DNA of 64,000 bases from Dehalococcoidia bacterium (GTDB lineage Bacteria; Chloroflexota; Dehalococcoidia; UBA2979), in the NCBI GenBank assembly GCA_009692685.1, contig SHYS01000004.1, forward strand, positions 62,001 through 126,000, in the 5' to 3' direction. The notes under the pieces were generated by a model. The model did no database searches and had not been told where the DNA came from. It saw nothing but the letters and a program-made list of their open reading frames with translations. The position numbers were made by a program, and so were the translations under genes. Of the stretch, positions 1-8,992 are shown piece by piece. Position 1 is the stretch's first letter. Every line of letters starts with the position of its first letter.

Positions 1-139
1 AGGCGGAGTTCGGGGTGCGGGAAGCGGACCGATTGGACTGAGCTGGCTCGTCTGGCGCAAAGGCTTGCGCTCCTACGGGGAGAACGCTGAGCCGGACGTC
101 TAGCGCGCTGGCTCGCGTGGGCGATAGGTACCTCAGAGG

Positions 140-1369
140 TCAGGGTGAGCGGCTGGCTGCCGGCTCCGGCTCGCGATGCAGCGTCTCTTCGACGAAGAAC
201 AGCATGATGAGAACACCCGCCACGCCGACGAGCCCGGTGGCGACGGCGGAGATGCCGAGCGTGGCGACCTCGGCGAGCGCGCCAATGCCGAGTGGTGCCG
301 CGGCATTCCCGACATCGGCGACCAGCCGCCAGACACCGATGAACTCGCCAGCGCCCTCGCGAGGAGCAAGGTCGGCGCCGAGCGTCATCACCACGCCTGA
401 GCCGAAGCCGTTGCCGAAGCCGGAGAGCAGGCCGAGCAGCAGGAACGTCGGGAAGTTCGTCGCCAGTGGTACGAGCACGAGACTCGCGGCCAGCAGCAGA
501 AGCGAGGGAACGACGGCGTACTTGCGGCCGTAGCGATCCATGACGACACCGACGGGGTAGAAGAGCGTGGCGTCGAGGGCGGCCCCGAGGCTGAGGACCA
601 GTCCGATCTGGGCGACGTCGAGTCCGATCGCGTCTCCCCAGAGGGGCATCAGGATCTGCCGCCCCTGACGCATCACGACAATCGCGAAGGCCACCGCACC
701 TACGGTCAGGAACTCGCGGCGGTGGGAGACCAGTGTGGTCCCCAGCCGGCCGTAGGCGCTTGATCCACGCGTCGGGGATGTCCGTGCGCGCGGCTGCGCC
801 TCGGTGAGCGCGAATAGCAGGGCAGCCGCCACGGCAGTGACGAGCGCCTGGGCGAAGAAGGCGGTGTGGAGGCCGAAGGCGTGGCCGAGCAGGCCGCCGA
901 TCGCGGGACCGGCGAACATGCCGATCCTCGACGTGCCGCCGACGAGCGAGATGGCCCGCCCGCGCTGCGCGACGGGGACGGCGGAGGCGACGTAGACGAG
1001 TCGCGAGACGTTGAAGATCGCCTGCGCGGCCATGTTGACGAAGAGCAGGACAACGAGCAGGGCGACGCTGTTGCTCAGCCCGATCGCGGCTGCGGCGAGT
1101 GCGGTGGCGACGAGGCCGTAACCCATGGTGGCGCGGACGCCGTAGCGATCCGAGAGCACGCCGGCGGGGACGGTCGCGAGAATGCCGCCGACGGCGCCCG
1201 CCGTGATGATGAGGCTAATCGCGCCGACGCCCGCGCCCAGTTCCTTCGCGAACAGCGGCGTGATCGGCAGCACAAGGCCCGCCCCCGCCGAGTAGAGGAA
1301 GTTCGGGAGATAGACCGGTCCGATGAGCGAGCGCAGCCGGAACGGCGCTGTCGAGACGGGGTCACGCAT
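140..1369 (-). CDS. MFS transporter (DHA1-like)
   Basis: This 409-aa integral membrane protein has about 12 hydrophobic segments and the major facilitator fold. The loop 2-3 signature is visible near residue 70 (GVLSDRYGVRAT), and its half-repeat is near residue 275 (GVVMDRYGRK). Members of this group export drugs or small metabolites by proton antiport. Substrate cannot be told from sequence. The ATG at 1369 is followed directly by a short, mostly polar N-terminus and the first membrane helix, as expected. It is transcribed divergently from the hydrolase at 1472, so the 102-bp gap must hold both promoters. No regulator gene adjoins it. Confidence 0.9.
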   Translation of the reverse strand: MRDPVSTAPFRLRSLIGPVYLPNFLYSAGAGLVLPITPLFAKELGAGVGAISLIITAGAVGGILATVPAGVLSDRYGVRATMGYGLVATALAAAAIGLSNSVALLVVLLFVNMAAQAIFNVSRLVYVASAVPVAQRGRAISLVGGTSRIGMFAGPAIGGLLGHAFGLHTAFFAQALVTAVAAALLFALTEAQPRARTSPTRGSSAYGRLGTTLVSHRREFLTVGAVAFAIVVMRQGRQILMPLWGDAIGLDVAQIGLVLSLGAALDATLFYPVGVVMDRYGRKYAVVPSLLLLAASLVLVPLATNFPTFLLLGLLSGFGNGFGSGVVMTLGADLAPREGAGEFIGVWRLVADVGNAAAPLGIGALAEVATLGISAVATGLVGVAGVLIMLFFVEETLHREPEPAASRSP

Positions 1370-1471
1370 CGCTGCAGATTATGCGCGCGGCAGGCTATCC
1401 GCGCGCGCCTCGATCGGGGCCGGTCGTGTGTAGACTCGCCTCGATCTTGCCCACGCATCGAGGAGGTTCGC

Positions 1472-2371
1472 GTGTCGATCAGGCTTGACTGGTACGGGTG
1501 CGCGACGTTCCGTCTCGAAGTGGCGGGGATCGTGATCTACCTCGACACGTATATGGACCGACCCGCGGGGGCGCCGGATGTGGGGATGGCCTCCGCGTGG
1601 GTGCGGCAGGCGGACTTCGCGCTGATCGGCCACGCGCACTGGGACCACCTGGCGGGCGTGGATGTGATCGCGAAGGCGCGAGGCACCACGGTGATTGGCT
1701 CGCACGAGAGTGCACGTGTGCTGCTCGAACGCGGGGTGGCCTCGAGGCAGCTCTGGCGGGCGCAGGGCGGGGAGCACTTTCGCCTGTCGGAGGACGTGAC
1801 GGTGCGCGTCTTCCCAAGCCTGCATTCGTGCATCTGGTCGCGTGCGGCCCGGCCCGGCGTCGAGGTCATGGGCGACCTCGTGGTGACCGAGGACGAGCGC
1901 GAGGTGCGGCTGGCGGCGAACCGCGAGCGTGCGACCGCTCGAGGGGGCGTAGAGCGGCGGCCGGAGTGGGCGCACAGCGACAGTACCGGCGGCGCCATCG
2001 ACTTCCTGATCGACACGCCGGACGGGACGATCTTCTTCCAGGACAGCATGGGTTACTGGAGCGGCGTCTACTCGAAGCTGCCGGGGCTGACTGGTGACGA
2101 GGCGCGCGTGGATCTTGCGATCCTCGCAGCGGCTGGTCGAGGGAACATCGATGGGGAGCCGATCCAGGGGTCGGTGGAGCAGTTCATCGCGGGCGAGTGC
2201 GAGTTGTTGCGGCCTCGACAGGTGATCCTGAGCCACCACGACAACTTCGGCGGCGTGGCAGGTGCGCCGGACCTGACGGATCTCACACCGGTGCGCGAGG
2301 CGCTGGGGCGCGTGACTCCTCGACCGGAGGTGGTGACGATCGACCTTGGTGGGAGCGTGACGCTGCTGTAG
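1472..2371 (+). CDS. MBL-fold metal-dependent hydrolase
   Basis: A 299-aa metallo-beta-lactamase-fold enzyme. The metal-binding motif HAHWDH lies at residues 54-59, followed by further His/Asp ligands (SLHS near 120 and LSHHDN near 250). The order resembles the UlaG/YtnP-like branch of the superfamily, which contains hydrolases of phosphoesters, lactones and lactamases. The exact substrate is unknown. An open frame runs far upstream, but I choose GTG at 1472 because a GAGGAGG ribosome-binding site sits five bases before it and homology-like sequence starts there. The gene is divergent from the MFS transporter. Confidence 0.85.
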   Translation: MSIRLDWYGCATFRLEVAGIVIYLDTYMDRPAGAPDVGMASAWVRQADFALIGHAHWDHLAGVDVIAKARGTTVIGSHESARVLLERGVASRQLWRAQGGEHFRLSEDVTVRVFPSLHSCIWSRAARPGVEVMGDLVVTEDEREVRLAANRERATARGGVERRPEWAHSDSTGGAIDFLIDTPDGTIFFQDSMGYWSGVYSKLPGLTGDEARVDLAILAAAGRGNIDGEPIQGSVEQFIAGECELLRPRQVILSHHDNFGGVAGAPDLTDLTPVREALGRVTPRPEVVTIDLGGSVTLL

Positions 2372-2381
2372 GGCTCCAGCG

Positions 2382-3031
2382 CTACTTCACAACGCGGTAC
2401 TTGAGGTGGGTGACCTCGGGTGCGGCGACGGTGCGAATTAGCTCGAGCTGGGGCCGCGCGGCACCGAGGTTGTCGAACAGGCGCACGCCGCCCCCGAAGA
2501 GCATCGGGACGATGTGCAGCTCCAGCTCATCGACGAGCCGGGCTGCGAGGTACTGGCTAGCAACGCTGCTGCCGCCGCCGCCGATGCGCACATCCTTGCC
2601 GCCGGCCGCGTCGGTAGCCTGCCTGAGGGTGGACTCGATGCCATCCGTGACGAAGATGAACTCGGTGCCTCCCTGCATCGCCAGGAGCGCGCTGGGGAAG
2701 TGCGTGAGTACGAACACCGGGGTGTGAAACGGTGGGTTGTCGCCCCACCAGCCGGTCCACGGCTCTTCTGACCACGGTCCGGGACCACACCAGAACATGT
2801 GGCGACCCATGATCGTGCGCCGAGGTTCTGAGCGGTCTCACGGATCACGTCGTCACTGGGCCCGGTCTCGCCACCTGCACCGAGATCGAGATGCTCGCGC
2901 AACGACTTCAACTTGAACAGCCAGTCGAGGAAGTGCTCGGTGCGTTCGCCGAAGGGCTGCTCGAGACTCTGGTTGGGACCGCTCGTGTACCCGTCGAGGC
3001 TGATCATCATGTGGATCCGCACCCTGCTCAT
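2382..3031 (-). pseudogene. Dihydrofolate reductase/RibD-C-type protein, frameshifted
   Basis: Two reading frames together make a typical RibD C-terminal/DHFR-like protein of about 215 aa. The N-terminal piece (start ATG at 3031) has MISLDGYTSG; the C-terminal piece (ending TAG at 2382) has MGRHMF and the NADPH-loop region with IGGGGSSVASQYL. They join near 2812-2816, where one inserted base would restore NLGARIMGRHMF, the normal sequence of the family. Such proteins usually reduce a pteridine- or pyrimidine-like substrate, often as uncharacterised yyaP/yddH-type reductases. Either a single-base deletion has killed the gene or there is a local sequence error; the abundance of similar lesions in other accessory genes favours real decay. 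Confidence 0.8.
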
Positions 3032-3142
3032 CGAGATGCCTCCTGCGATCGCGTTGCGGCTGGATGCGTCTGTCTTCGAGAGGCGAAATGTAACTCTGGC
3101 TGGCGCCGCTGGCCAGTCACGTTTTGCGGTGCTGCGTGCGTG

Positions 3143-4215
3143 TTAGCGAGCGACGGGTGGTGTGGCACTCGCGTCCTCGCCAGCGACCGGGGGCTCCGGC
3201 AGCGCCGCCAGCACACCGGCATACGCCAGCCAGCGAGTGACTGCGTCGGTCGCGAACAGGAGCGTCGCGGACCGTCCGAACTCGAGCGCCGCGCTATCGG
3301 TGAGCGGGTCGAAGGGCAGCAACGTGACGGCAAGGGGCAGCGCGGCGACGAGCGTCAACCGGGGCAGTACGCCCCAGCCTTGCGCCTGCAAGCGGCCATG
3401 CACGGGCCGAGCACGACCGCCGCGCCGAGGAACAGTGGCCAACCGAAGAGGACACGCGTCGGACCGTTGACCTCGACGGCAATGTTCAAGGCGGCAGTCA
3501 ACGGACCGAGCACCACTCGGGCGATGCCGTCGACGACGTTCGCCGCGCGGAGTCCGGTAAACCCCGCGTTGAGCCCGGCCAACGTGGACGCCGCCATCGA
3601 GCAGTGAATCGCGACCCTCGGGTCGTCCGAACGCCGGAGCGTGTGGATCACGAGGGCGAAGATCACGAGGAGCGCGAGCGACAGCAGCGACGAGACCGGA
3701 ATGGCGATGCGCTAGAGGACCCGCACCGCGCTGGGGCCGACCCAGAATCCGACCAGCGTGTAGCCCGCCAGGTAGAGGAAGCCACCAACGGCGAGTGCTG
3801 GCAGGAACTCGCGCGCCGGCATGTCAACGACCCCGGCAGCGACCGGCGTCAGGATTCGAATGCCGGGAATCAGGCGACCGATGAGCACGGCAGTCGGTCC
3901 GTGACGCCGCAGTCGTGTTTCGAGGGCGTCGAGCCGTTGCGGTGTCAGGCCTACGTATCGTCCGAAGCGGAGTGCGATCCGGGCGACCGGCCCGCTTACT
4001 CGCAAGATAGAGGAGGCTCGCGCCACAAACGGTCGCGATCTCCTCGAGCAGCAGCACAAGCCATAGCGACGCTTCGCCACGAGCCGCCAGAGTCCCTGCC
4101 AGTAACATCATCACGTCGCCGGGGGGCGGGGCTCGGGACTCCAAGCTCTTCGAAGAAGAGGACGAGCACGATGTCCAGGAGCGGATGCGCCGTGAGGTTC
4201 GCGTGAACCTACCAT
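3143..4215 (-). pseudogene. DedA (SNARE-associated) membrane protein, multiply broken
   Basis: Reading from 4215 leftwards, pieces of a DedA-family protein appear in successive frames: LVLFFEELGVPSP, then PPGDVMMLLAG, then the hallmark region RIALRFGRYVG and GRLIPGIRILTPVAAG, then a last membrane helix. DedA proteins are undecaprenyl-phosphate or phospholipid scramblase-type transporters. The lesions I see are a frameshift in the C-run near 4125, another near 4000, an in-frame TAG at 3712-3714 and a frameshift near 3360. Downstream of the TAG the same frame continues with hydrophobic helices and a C-terminal extension to 3143 that I do not recognise. No single frame is long enough for a functional protein. 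Confidence 0.75.
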
Positions 4216-4319
4216 TCGGAGAGCCCCACCGGAGTTGCTGATCTGGTCCCTGTTCATTGGACACGCCGGACCGACGGATGTCGAACGGAGTGTGCCGGAA
4301 TTCGGTGCGACAACTAGCG

Positions 4320-4383
4320 TTGACGTGTGATATCACTCGGCGTAGCGCCCCGCCCTCGGTTCGAACTTTCGAGGAGGGCGAGC
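4320..4383 (+). promoter_or_regulatory. Promoter-leader module, copy 1
   Basis: A TTGACG -35-like box (4320-4325) is followed by a 17-bp spacer, a weak -10 position (TAGCGC) and a GAGGAGG ribosome-binding site shortly before the ATG at 4384. The whole stretch is repeated at 4768 with about 56 of 68 aligned positions identical, and in both copies the start codon lies exactly 64 bases after the first T of TTGACG. Promoter function is inferred from this conservation and placement. Confidence 0.55.
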
Positions 4384-4794
4384 ATGGTTGCCAGCGACAA
4401 CTTTGCCGAGTTCCTGCGCGAGCAGCTCGCTCCGCTCGGCCGCGTCACAACTCGGCGTATGTTCGGCAAGTTCGGCGTGTTCTGCGACGGGCTGATGTTC
4501 GGGATTGTGACGGACAACACGCTCTACTTTCGGGTTGATGACCACAACAGGGCGGACTTCAAGGAAGTCGAGTCCTTTCCGCCCCTCAGCTACGAGAAGA
4601 AGGGGCGCACTATCGACCTCTCCTTCTGGCGCGCGCCGGAGCAGCTGTTGGACGACCACGATGAGCTGGTCACGTGGGCACGAGTAGCGCTGGCCGCGGC
4701 GCGTCTGGTCGCGGCGAAGAGAGAACGGACAGCGCAAGGGCAAAAAAAATCAAAGCCAATACACGCGTTGACGGGCGATACCACTCTGGCGTAG
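4384..4794 (+). CDS. TfoX N-terminal domain protein
   Basis: This 136-aa protein matches the TfoX/Sxy N-terminal domain: an early RRMFGKFGVFCDGLMFG segment followed by LYFRVDD and a terminal SYEKKGRTIDLSFW-like block. In proteobacteria full-length Sxy controls competence, but the isolated N-terminal domain is widespread with unknown role. The C-terminal 30 residues are basic and low complexity. The ATG at 4384 follows a GAGGAGG site. Its TAG stop (4792-4794) lies inside the -10 region of the next gene's promoter-leader copy. No other competence regulator is nearby, and dprA in this window is broken, so a competence role is doubtful. Confidence 0.85.
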   Translation: MVASDNFAEFLREQLAPLGRVTTRRMFGKFGVFCDGLMFGIVTDNTLYFRVDDHNRADFKEVESFPPLSYEKKGRTIDLSFWRAPEQLLDDHDELVTWARVALAAARLVAAKRERTAQGQKKSKPIHALTGDTTLA

Positions 4795-4831
4795 CGTCCC
4801 GCCACCGGTTCGTACTTCGAGGAGGACGGCG
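4768..4831 (+). promoter_or_regulatory. Promoter-leader module, copy 2
   Basis: Second copy of the TTGACG ... TAGCGT ... GAGGAGG module, ending at the ATG of the CoA-transferase (4832). It overlaps the last 27 bases of the TfoX-like gene. Relative to copy 1 it carries one inserted and one deleted base that cancel, so the distance to the start codon is the same. Confidence 0.55.
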
Positions 4832-6277
4832 ATGGCTCGACCGCAGGTGTTTACCTCGTTCGCGGAGGCGCTGGCTGATGTGCCGAATGGCGCCTCGATC
4901 ATGGTGCCGGGATTCGGCAACGCGGGCGCGCCGCATAACCTGATGACGGCGCTCTTCCACCAGGGTGCGAGCGACCTGACGATCATTGCGAACGGGGCCG
5001 GTGGTGCGGGCTCGGCGAGCGCCACCGTCAAGACGCACGGGGACCTCATCGAGGCGGGGCGCGTCCGCAAGATCATCGCGTCCTTCACGGCGGGCACGCA
5101 CCCCTCGAGGCTGTCGAAGCCCGAGCAGATGGTGCGCGACGGGACCATGGAGGCGGAGCTGACGCCCCAGGGAACGCTGGCGGAGCGCATTCGCTCAGGG
5201 GGTGCCGGTGTGCCGGCGTTCTACACGCCAGCGGGTGTCGGCACGCTGCTGGCGACCGGCAAGGAGCACCGAGAGTTCGCCGGGCGCACGTACGTCCTGG
5301 AGGAGGCGCTGTTCGCGGACTACGCGCTGATCCGCGCCTGGAAGGCGGACACGGCAGGGAACCTGATCTACCGACGCTCGGCGCGCAACTTCAACGCGAT
5401 CATGGCGATGGCGGCACGCCACACGATCGTCGAGGTGGAAGAGCCGATCGTGCCCGCAGGTGAGCTGGATCCGGACCAGATCCACACGCCGGGCATCTAC
5501 GTCGAGCGGCTGGTGCCGATCGGCGTGGCGGGCGGGATCATCCACACGCCTCGAGCGGCGCCGGGCGGCGACCCGCCCGTCGAGAAGGATCGCTCCGGCG
5601 GGAAACGCCCGCTGACTCGCGAGGAGATCACGGCGGTGGTCGCGCAGCACCTTGAGCCGGGGTGGATGGTGAACCTCGGTGTGGGGATGCCGACGCTGAC
5701 CTCGAGCTACGTGGACCCTGCCAAGGGCGTCGTGTTCTCCTCGGAGAACGGGGTCATCGGCTACAGCCGGCTGGCGAAGGAGGGTGAGGGCGACCCGACG
5801 GTGGTGAACGCGGGCGGCCAGCAGGTGACGCTGCTGCCGGGTGCGAGCTTCGTGCACCACGCCGACTCGTTCGCGCTAATCCGCCGCGGGCTCATCGATG
5901 TGACGGTGCTGGGCGCCTACGAGGTGGCCGCCGATGGCTCGTTCGCGAACTGGCGCACCAACAACGAGCCGTGGGACAACCTCGGTGGGATCGGCGGCGC
6001 GATGGACCTCGTGGCCAGCGCCGGCCAGATCTGGGTGACGATGGACCACACGACCCGCGACGGCAAGCCGCGCCTTCTCGAGCAGTGCACGCTGCCGGTG
6101 ACGTCGCCGCGCAACGTGACGATGGTGGTGACCGACCTCGGTGTGTTCCGGGTCGGTGGTGGGAAGTTCCTCCTCGAGGAGTACGCGCCCGGCTACACGC
6201 CCGAGGAGATCGCGGCCGTGACCGGGGCGCCACTCGAAGTAAGTTCGACTCTTAGACAGATCGAGGTGAGCGTGTAG
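4832..6277 (+). CDS. CoA-transferase, fused A and B subunits (SCOT-like)
   Basis: A 481-aa family I CoA-transferase in which the A domain (about 1-240) and B domain (about 260-481) are fused, as in succinyl-CoA:3-ketoacid CoA-transferase. The A domain shows the VPGFGNAG CoA-binding loop (residues 25-32); the B domain has SSENGVIG, in which Glu305 is the predicted catalytic glutamate that forms the thioester. The enzyme would move CoA between an acyl-CoA and a carboxylate such as acetoacetate or 3-oxoadipate in the cytoplasm; substrate choice cannot be read here. It starts at an ATG with a GAGGAGG site and shares its promoter-leader sequence with the TfoX-like gene. Confidence 0.92.
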   Translation: MARPQVFTSFAEALADVPNGASIMVPGFGNAGAPHNLMTALFHQGASDLTIIANGAGGAGSASATVKTHGDLIEAGRVRKIIASFTAGTHPSRLSKPEQMVRDGTMEAELTPQGTLAERIRSGGAGVPAFYTPAGVGTLLATGKEHREFAGRTYVLEEALFADYALIRAWKADTAGNLIYRRSARNFNAIMAMAARHTIVEVEEPIVPAGELDPDQIHTPGIYVERLVPIGVAGGIIHTPRAAPGGDPPVEKDRSGGKRPLTREEITAVVAQHLEPGWMVNLGVGMPTLTSSYVDPAKGVVFSSENGVIGYSRLAKEGEGDPTVVNAGGQQVTLLPGASFVHHADSFALIRRGLIDVTVLGAYEVAADGSFANWRTNNEPWDNLGGIGGAMDLVASAGQIWVTMDHTTRDGKPRLLEQCTLPVTSPRNVTMVVTDLGVFRVGGGKFLLEEYAPGYTPEEIAAVTGAPLEVSSTLRQIEVSV

Positions 6278-6280
6278 GCT

Positions 6281-6296
6281 GGTTCGCATGCGAACC
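6281..6296. repeat. 16-bp perfect palindrome
   Basis: GGTTCGCATGCGAACC follows the CoA-transferase stop by three bases. It could be a regulator site, or the hairpin of a weak transcription terminator, but no T-tract follows. Confidence 0.4.
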
Positions 6297-6368
6297 ATCG
6301 TCGTGCTGATGGTGGCCCTCGTCTTTCTCGTGACCATCGCGGTAGCGCTGCTGCCGATCGCACTCTGA
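6288..6368 (+). CDS. Possible 26-aa membrane peptide
   Basis: A short frame encodes MRTIVVLMVALVFLVTI followed by AVALLPIAL, a single hydrophobic helix. Its ATG is inside a perfect 16-bp palindrome, GGTTCGCATGCGAACC (6281-6296). There is no good ribosome-binding site. It could be a genuine small membrane protein or chance; nothing else supports it. Confidence 0.3.
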   Translation: MRTIVVLMVALVFLVTIAVALLPIAL

Positions 6369-6481
6369 GCACCGGTACGGCGAGGGCTCGGATCCGAGGC
6401 GACGAGCGCCGCTCCTCGATCCACCGGAACGCCTCGGTCCGCTGTGACGCCCCGACCGTCCGCGACGTCGACGCGCCCGCG

Positions 6482-8340
6482 ATGAGGCGCCTCGCGGTCG
6501 CTGTTGTGTTTGTTGCCGTGCTTGTCTCGGGCTTCGCGCTGGCGTCCTCGACGCCACGGGCGGCCGCGCAGGCGCCGCCAGCACCTCAGCCTGTTTGTGT
6601 CGATGGCACACTGAGCCTGCCGCGCGACCTGGAGGAGTACGCGTTTGCTGGGTACACCCAGCGCGAGGTCTCGCTGTGCTTCAACTGGGAAGGCGGTCCA
6701 GTCAACGGCACGTTCGCCGTGGGCGGGCAGTGGTCGGACGACTATTGCATGGTGACGGCAGCCGCGGAGGGGGACCCTTGTCGGTTCGTTCTTCCCGGAG
6801 CGCAACGAGCGCGGCGTCACGGGCGGAACTTTCCGAGGCACGATGTCCGATGGCGTGATCTCCGCCTTCCTGGTCGGCGATTGTGGAGACGACATCATCG
6901 AACTCGATCGATTTGAGGCGCCTCTCGTGAGGTCGACATGGGAAGCGCGCACTACGGGTCCGGCCATCACTGGTTTCGTCGTGCTGGGGGCGCATTGCCC
7001 ATGGCGGTCGCGTTCCCCGTCTTGGACGCGAACATCCTGGCGAACGTGCTCGATGCGGTGCCGGGCCCGCTCCGCCGGGCGCTGATAGGTGCCATCGAGG
7101 ATGTCGGCCCGCAGATCTCGGCGGCGGTTGCGGACCAGCTCGTGGGCAACGCCGACGCCGCCACAACCGTGACAGCGGCCGTGAGCGACGCCGTCCTCAC
7201 TGGTGACGGCAACCCTGCACCGCCCGACCCCGCAGCCGCTGTGGCGGCGGCGGTGCTGGCAGTGGGTGCACTCGCCGGAGCGGCGATCGCCGCGGCGACC
7301 TCGGCGACGCAGGCGGCGGTGGCGGGTGCGCAGGCAGTGGGTGGTGCCCTCGGTACCGCCGCTACCACGGACACGCTCCCCGCGCCTGCTGGCTGCGAAC
7401 TGGCAACTCCGTGTGCCGCGATGGCCGGGCAGCCTGCCGACGGGACCGCGACGGTGCAGGAGACGGCTCTGGAACCGCCGCCCATTGTGGAGGCGACTGG
7501 CCTCTGTGAGCTCTACGAGCAGAACCGGACGATCAAGGATCCGCTTGAGCGGGCAAGCGCACGCCTCGAGGCCAATGTCCCGGCGGGAATCGCCGCGCTG
7601 GCCGCGATCAACGATCTCACGGACGCCGCGATCGCCGTCGATACAGTCCCGACAGGGCCGGAGCCGGGCGCACGCACCCCCGAAACGCCCGCCGCAGAGA
7701 CACCGGCTGCTGAGACCGCCAGCCCCTGAGGCGCCGGCCACCGAGACCCCCGCACCCGTGGCGCGTGCCGCGGAGACTCCGGCGGCGGTACGCACGAAGC
7801 TCGGCGAGGTGGTCGACCCGAAATCGCCCAACGCCTCGGCCTTCCAGCCACTACTCGACAGCCTGGGTGAGGCGATTAGCGGACCGCCGGGGACGTATAC
7901 GGTGTCGCCTCAACAGCTCGCGGGCGTCAATGCAAACCTGCCTGACGGCGCACTGCGGGGCCTGCAGGCGACAGACGGCAGGCTCGTGGCCACCGTGGAG
8001 GACCCGTTTCTTGGGGTGGTGGAGGTCCCCATGCCGATCCCCCTAGAAGTGACGCCGGTGGCAGTTGCGCGTCGGCGAGGGTGCAGCGCGGACGGTTGCG
8101 GAGCAGTTCGGTGTGAACCCGGATGACAAGCTCCGGGCTGTGAACGACGCGCTGGCGATGGCGGGTCGCAGGCTCGACAGCGTGCAGGTGGGTGAGGGAG
8201 GCATCACGTTCACCACCTCGGCGACCGGCGCGACCGCTGCCCCGCCGGGTGCGCCGACAACCTCGTTCCCGCCGCCCTCGATGGTGGGGGGGGGTGGGGG
8301 GCGGGTCGGAACCCGACCCTGAGTCTGGTACCGGGATGAC
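6482..8340 (+). pseudogene. Secreted Ala/Pro-rich protein, multiply frameshifted
   Basis: The first frame starts with a clear signal peptide (basic MRR, hydrophobic core, AAAQA cleavage-like end near residue 31) and a Cys-containing domain (VSLCFNWEGGPVNGTF). Continuation is scattered over other frames: DGVISAFLVGDCGDD at 6845, an Ala-rich helical region 7000-7500, a run of ETPA repeats near 7690-7790, and a segment with VSPQQLAGVNANLP around 7905-7935 and EQFGVNPDDKL around 8100-8135. At least four frameshifts are needed, one of them in a G-homopolymer at 8284-8302. Function unknown; it would be exported. Codon composition remains high GC throughout, so the segments do look like former coding sequence. 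Confidence 0.6.
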
Positions 8341-8362
8341 GGGCTGATGCGCGAACTGCTCA

Positions 8363-8887
8363 TTGCGGCGATGGTGCGCCTGCAGGGGGTCACTCGGGCT
8401 GAGTGACGGGCAGTTCCTGAGCGCGGTTCGTGCGCTGGCGGGTGGCGTGGGGCTGCTGAGCCTCGTGCTTGTCGTCTGGTCCGCGCGGCGCATGAGGCGA
8501 CCGACCATGGCTCGATGGCAGCCGGTCGTGTTCGGGTTCGGCGCAACGGCGCTTGCGTCTCTCGTCTACCTCTGGCTGTTGCAGCCGCCGATCAACCTCC
8601 GGCTGGCGGTGCCGCTCCTCGGAGTGGGGCTCGTCCTCGGATTGTTGCAGGGCTGGCAGACGCGACTCTACTGGGAGGGGCGCGAGCTGATCGCGAAGCG
8701 GACGGCCTTCTACCTGATGCTGTGGGGCCTCGCCTTCGTCGCGACGCAGGCGCTGGCGCAGCTGCAGAACACGGCGCTGCACGCAGTCGGTCTCCTCACG
8801 ATGATGCTCACGCTCGGCGTGGCGGCGGGGTCGACTACGAACCTGCTGCTGCGTCAGTCGGTGAAGCGCATGCGCGGCGCTCGCTAG
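8363..8887 (+). CDS. Small integral membrane protein, unrecognised
   Basis: A 174-aa frame with four predicted membrane helices (near residues 24-40, 55-70, 78-92 and 117-133) and a basic C-terminus. It has no family signature that I recognise. The start is uncertain: TTG at 8363 gives the longest frame, no ATG or GTG occurs before the first helix, and no ribosome-binding site is convincing. It may therefore be the 3' part of the broken secreted-protein gene just upstream. A strong hairpin terminator follows the stop codon. Confidence 0.55.
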   Translation: MRRWCACRGSLGLSDGQFLSAVRALAGGVGLLSLVLVVWSARRMRRPTMARWQPVVFGFGATALASLVYLWLLQPPINLRLAVPLLGVGLVLGLLQGWQTRLYWEGRELIAKRTAFYLMLWGLAFVATQALAQLQNTALHAVGLLTMMLTLGVAAGSTTNLLLRQSVKRMRGAR

Positions 8888-8939
8888 TTCGGCCAGCGGC
8901 CGTGCCCCCTGCCGTGAGGAGCCGCACAGCACATAAACC

Positions 8940-8969
8940 AGAGGGGGCGCTCAGTCGAGCGCCCCCTCT
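8940..8969. terminator. Bidirectional hairpin terminator
   Basis: A perfect 12-bp stem (AGAGGGGGCGCT paired with AGCGCCCCCTCT) closes a 6-nt loop and is followed on the plus strand by TTCCTGT. It lies between the convergent membrane-protein gene (ends 8887) and the helicase gene (ends 8993), so it can serve both. Confidence 0.85.
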
Positions 8970-8992
8970 TCCTGTCAATCGATGGTCGAGGT

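Noticed and set aside
866..1471. Long open frame upstream of the MBL-fold hydrolase
   Set aside because: It is the antisense shadow of the MFS gene; the hydrolase has its own GTG with a ribosome-binding site at 1472.
5876..7831. Very long minus-strand open frame opposite the CoA-transferase and secreted-protein genes
   Set aside because: Composition is Arg/His/Gly-rich shadow-like sequence without any family motif, opposite a well supported CoA-transferase.
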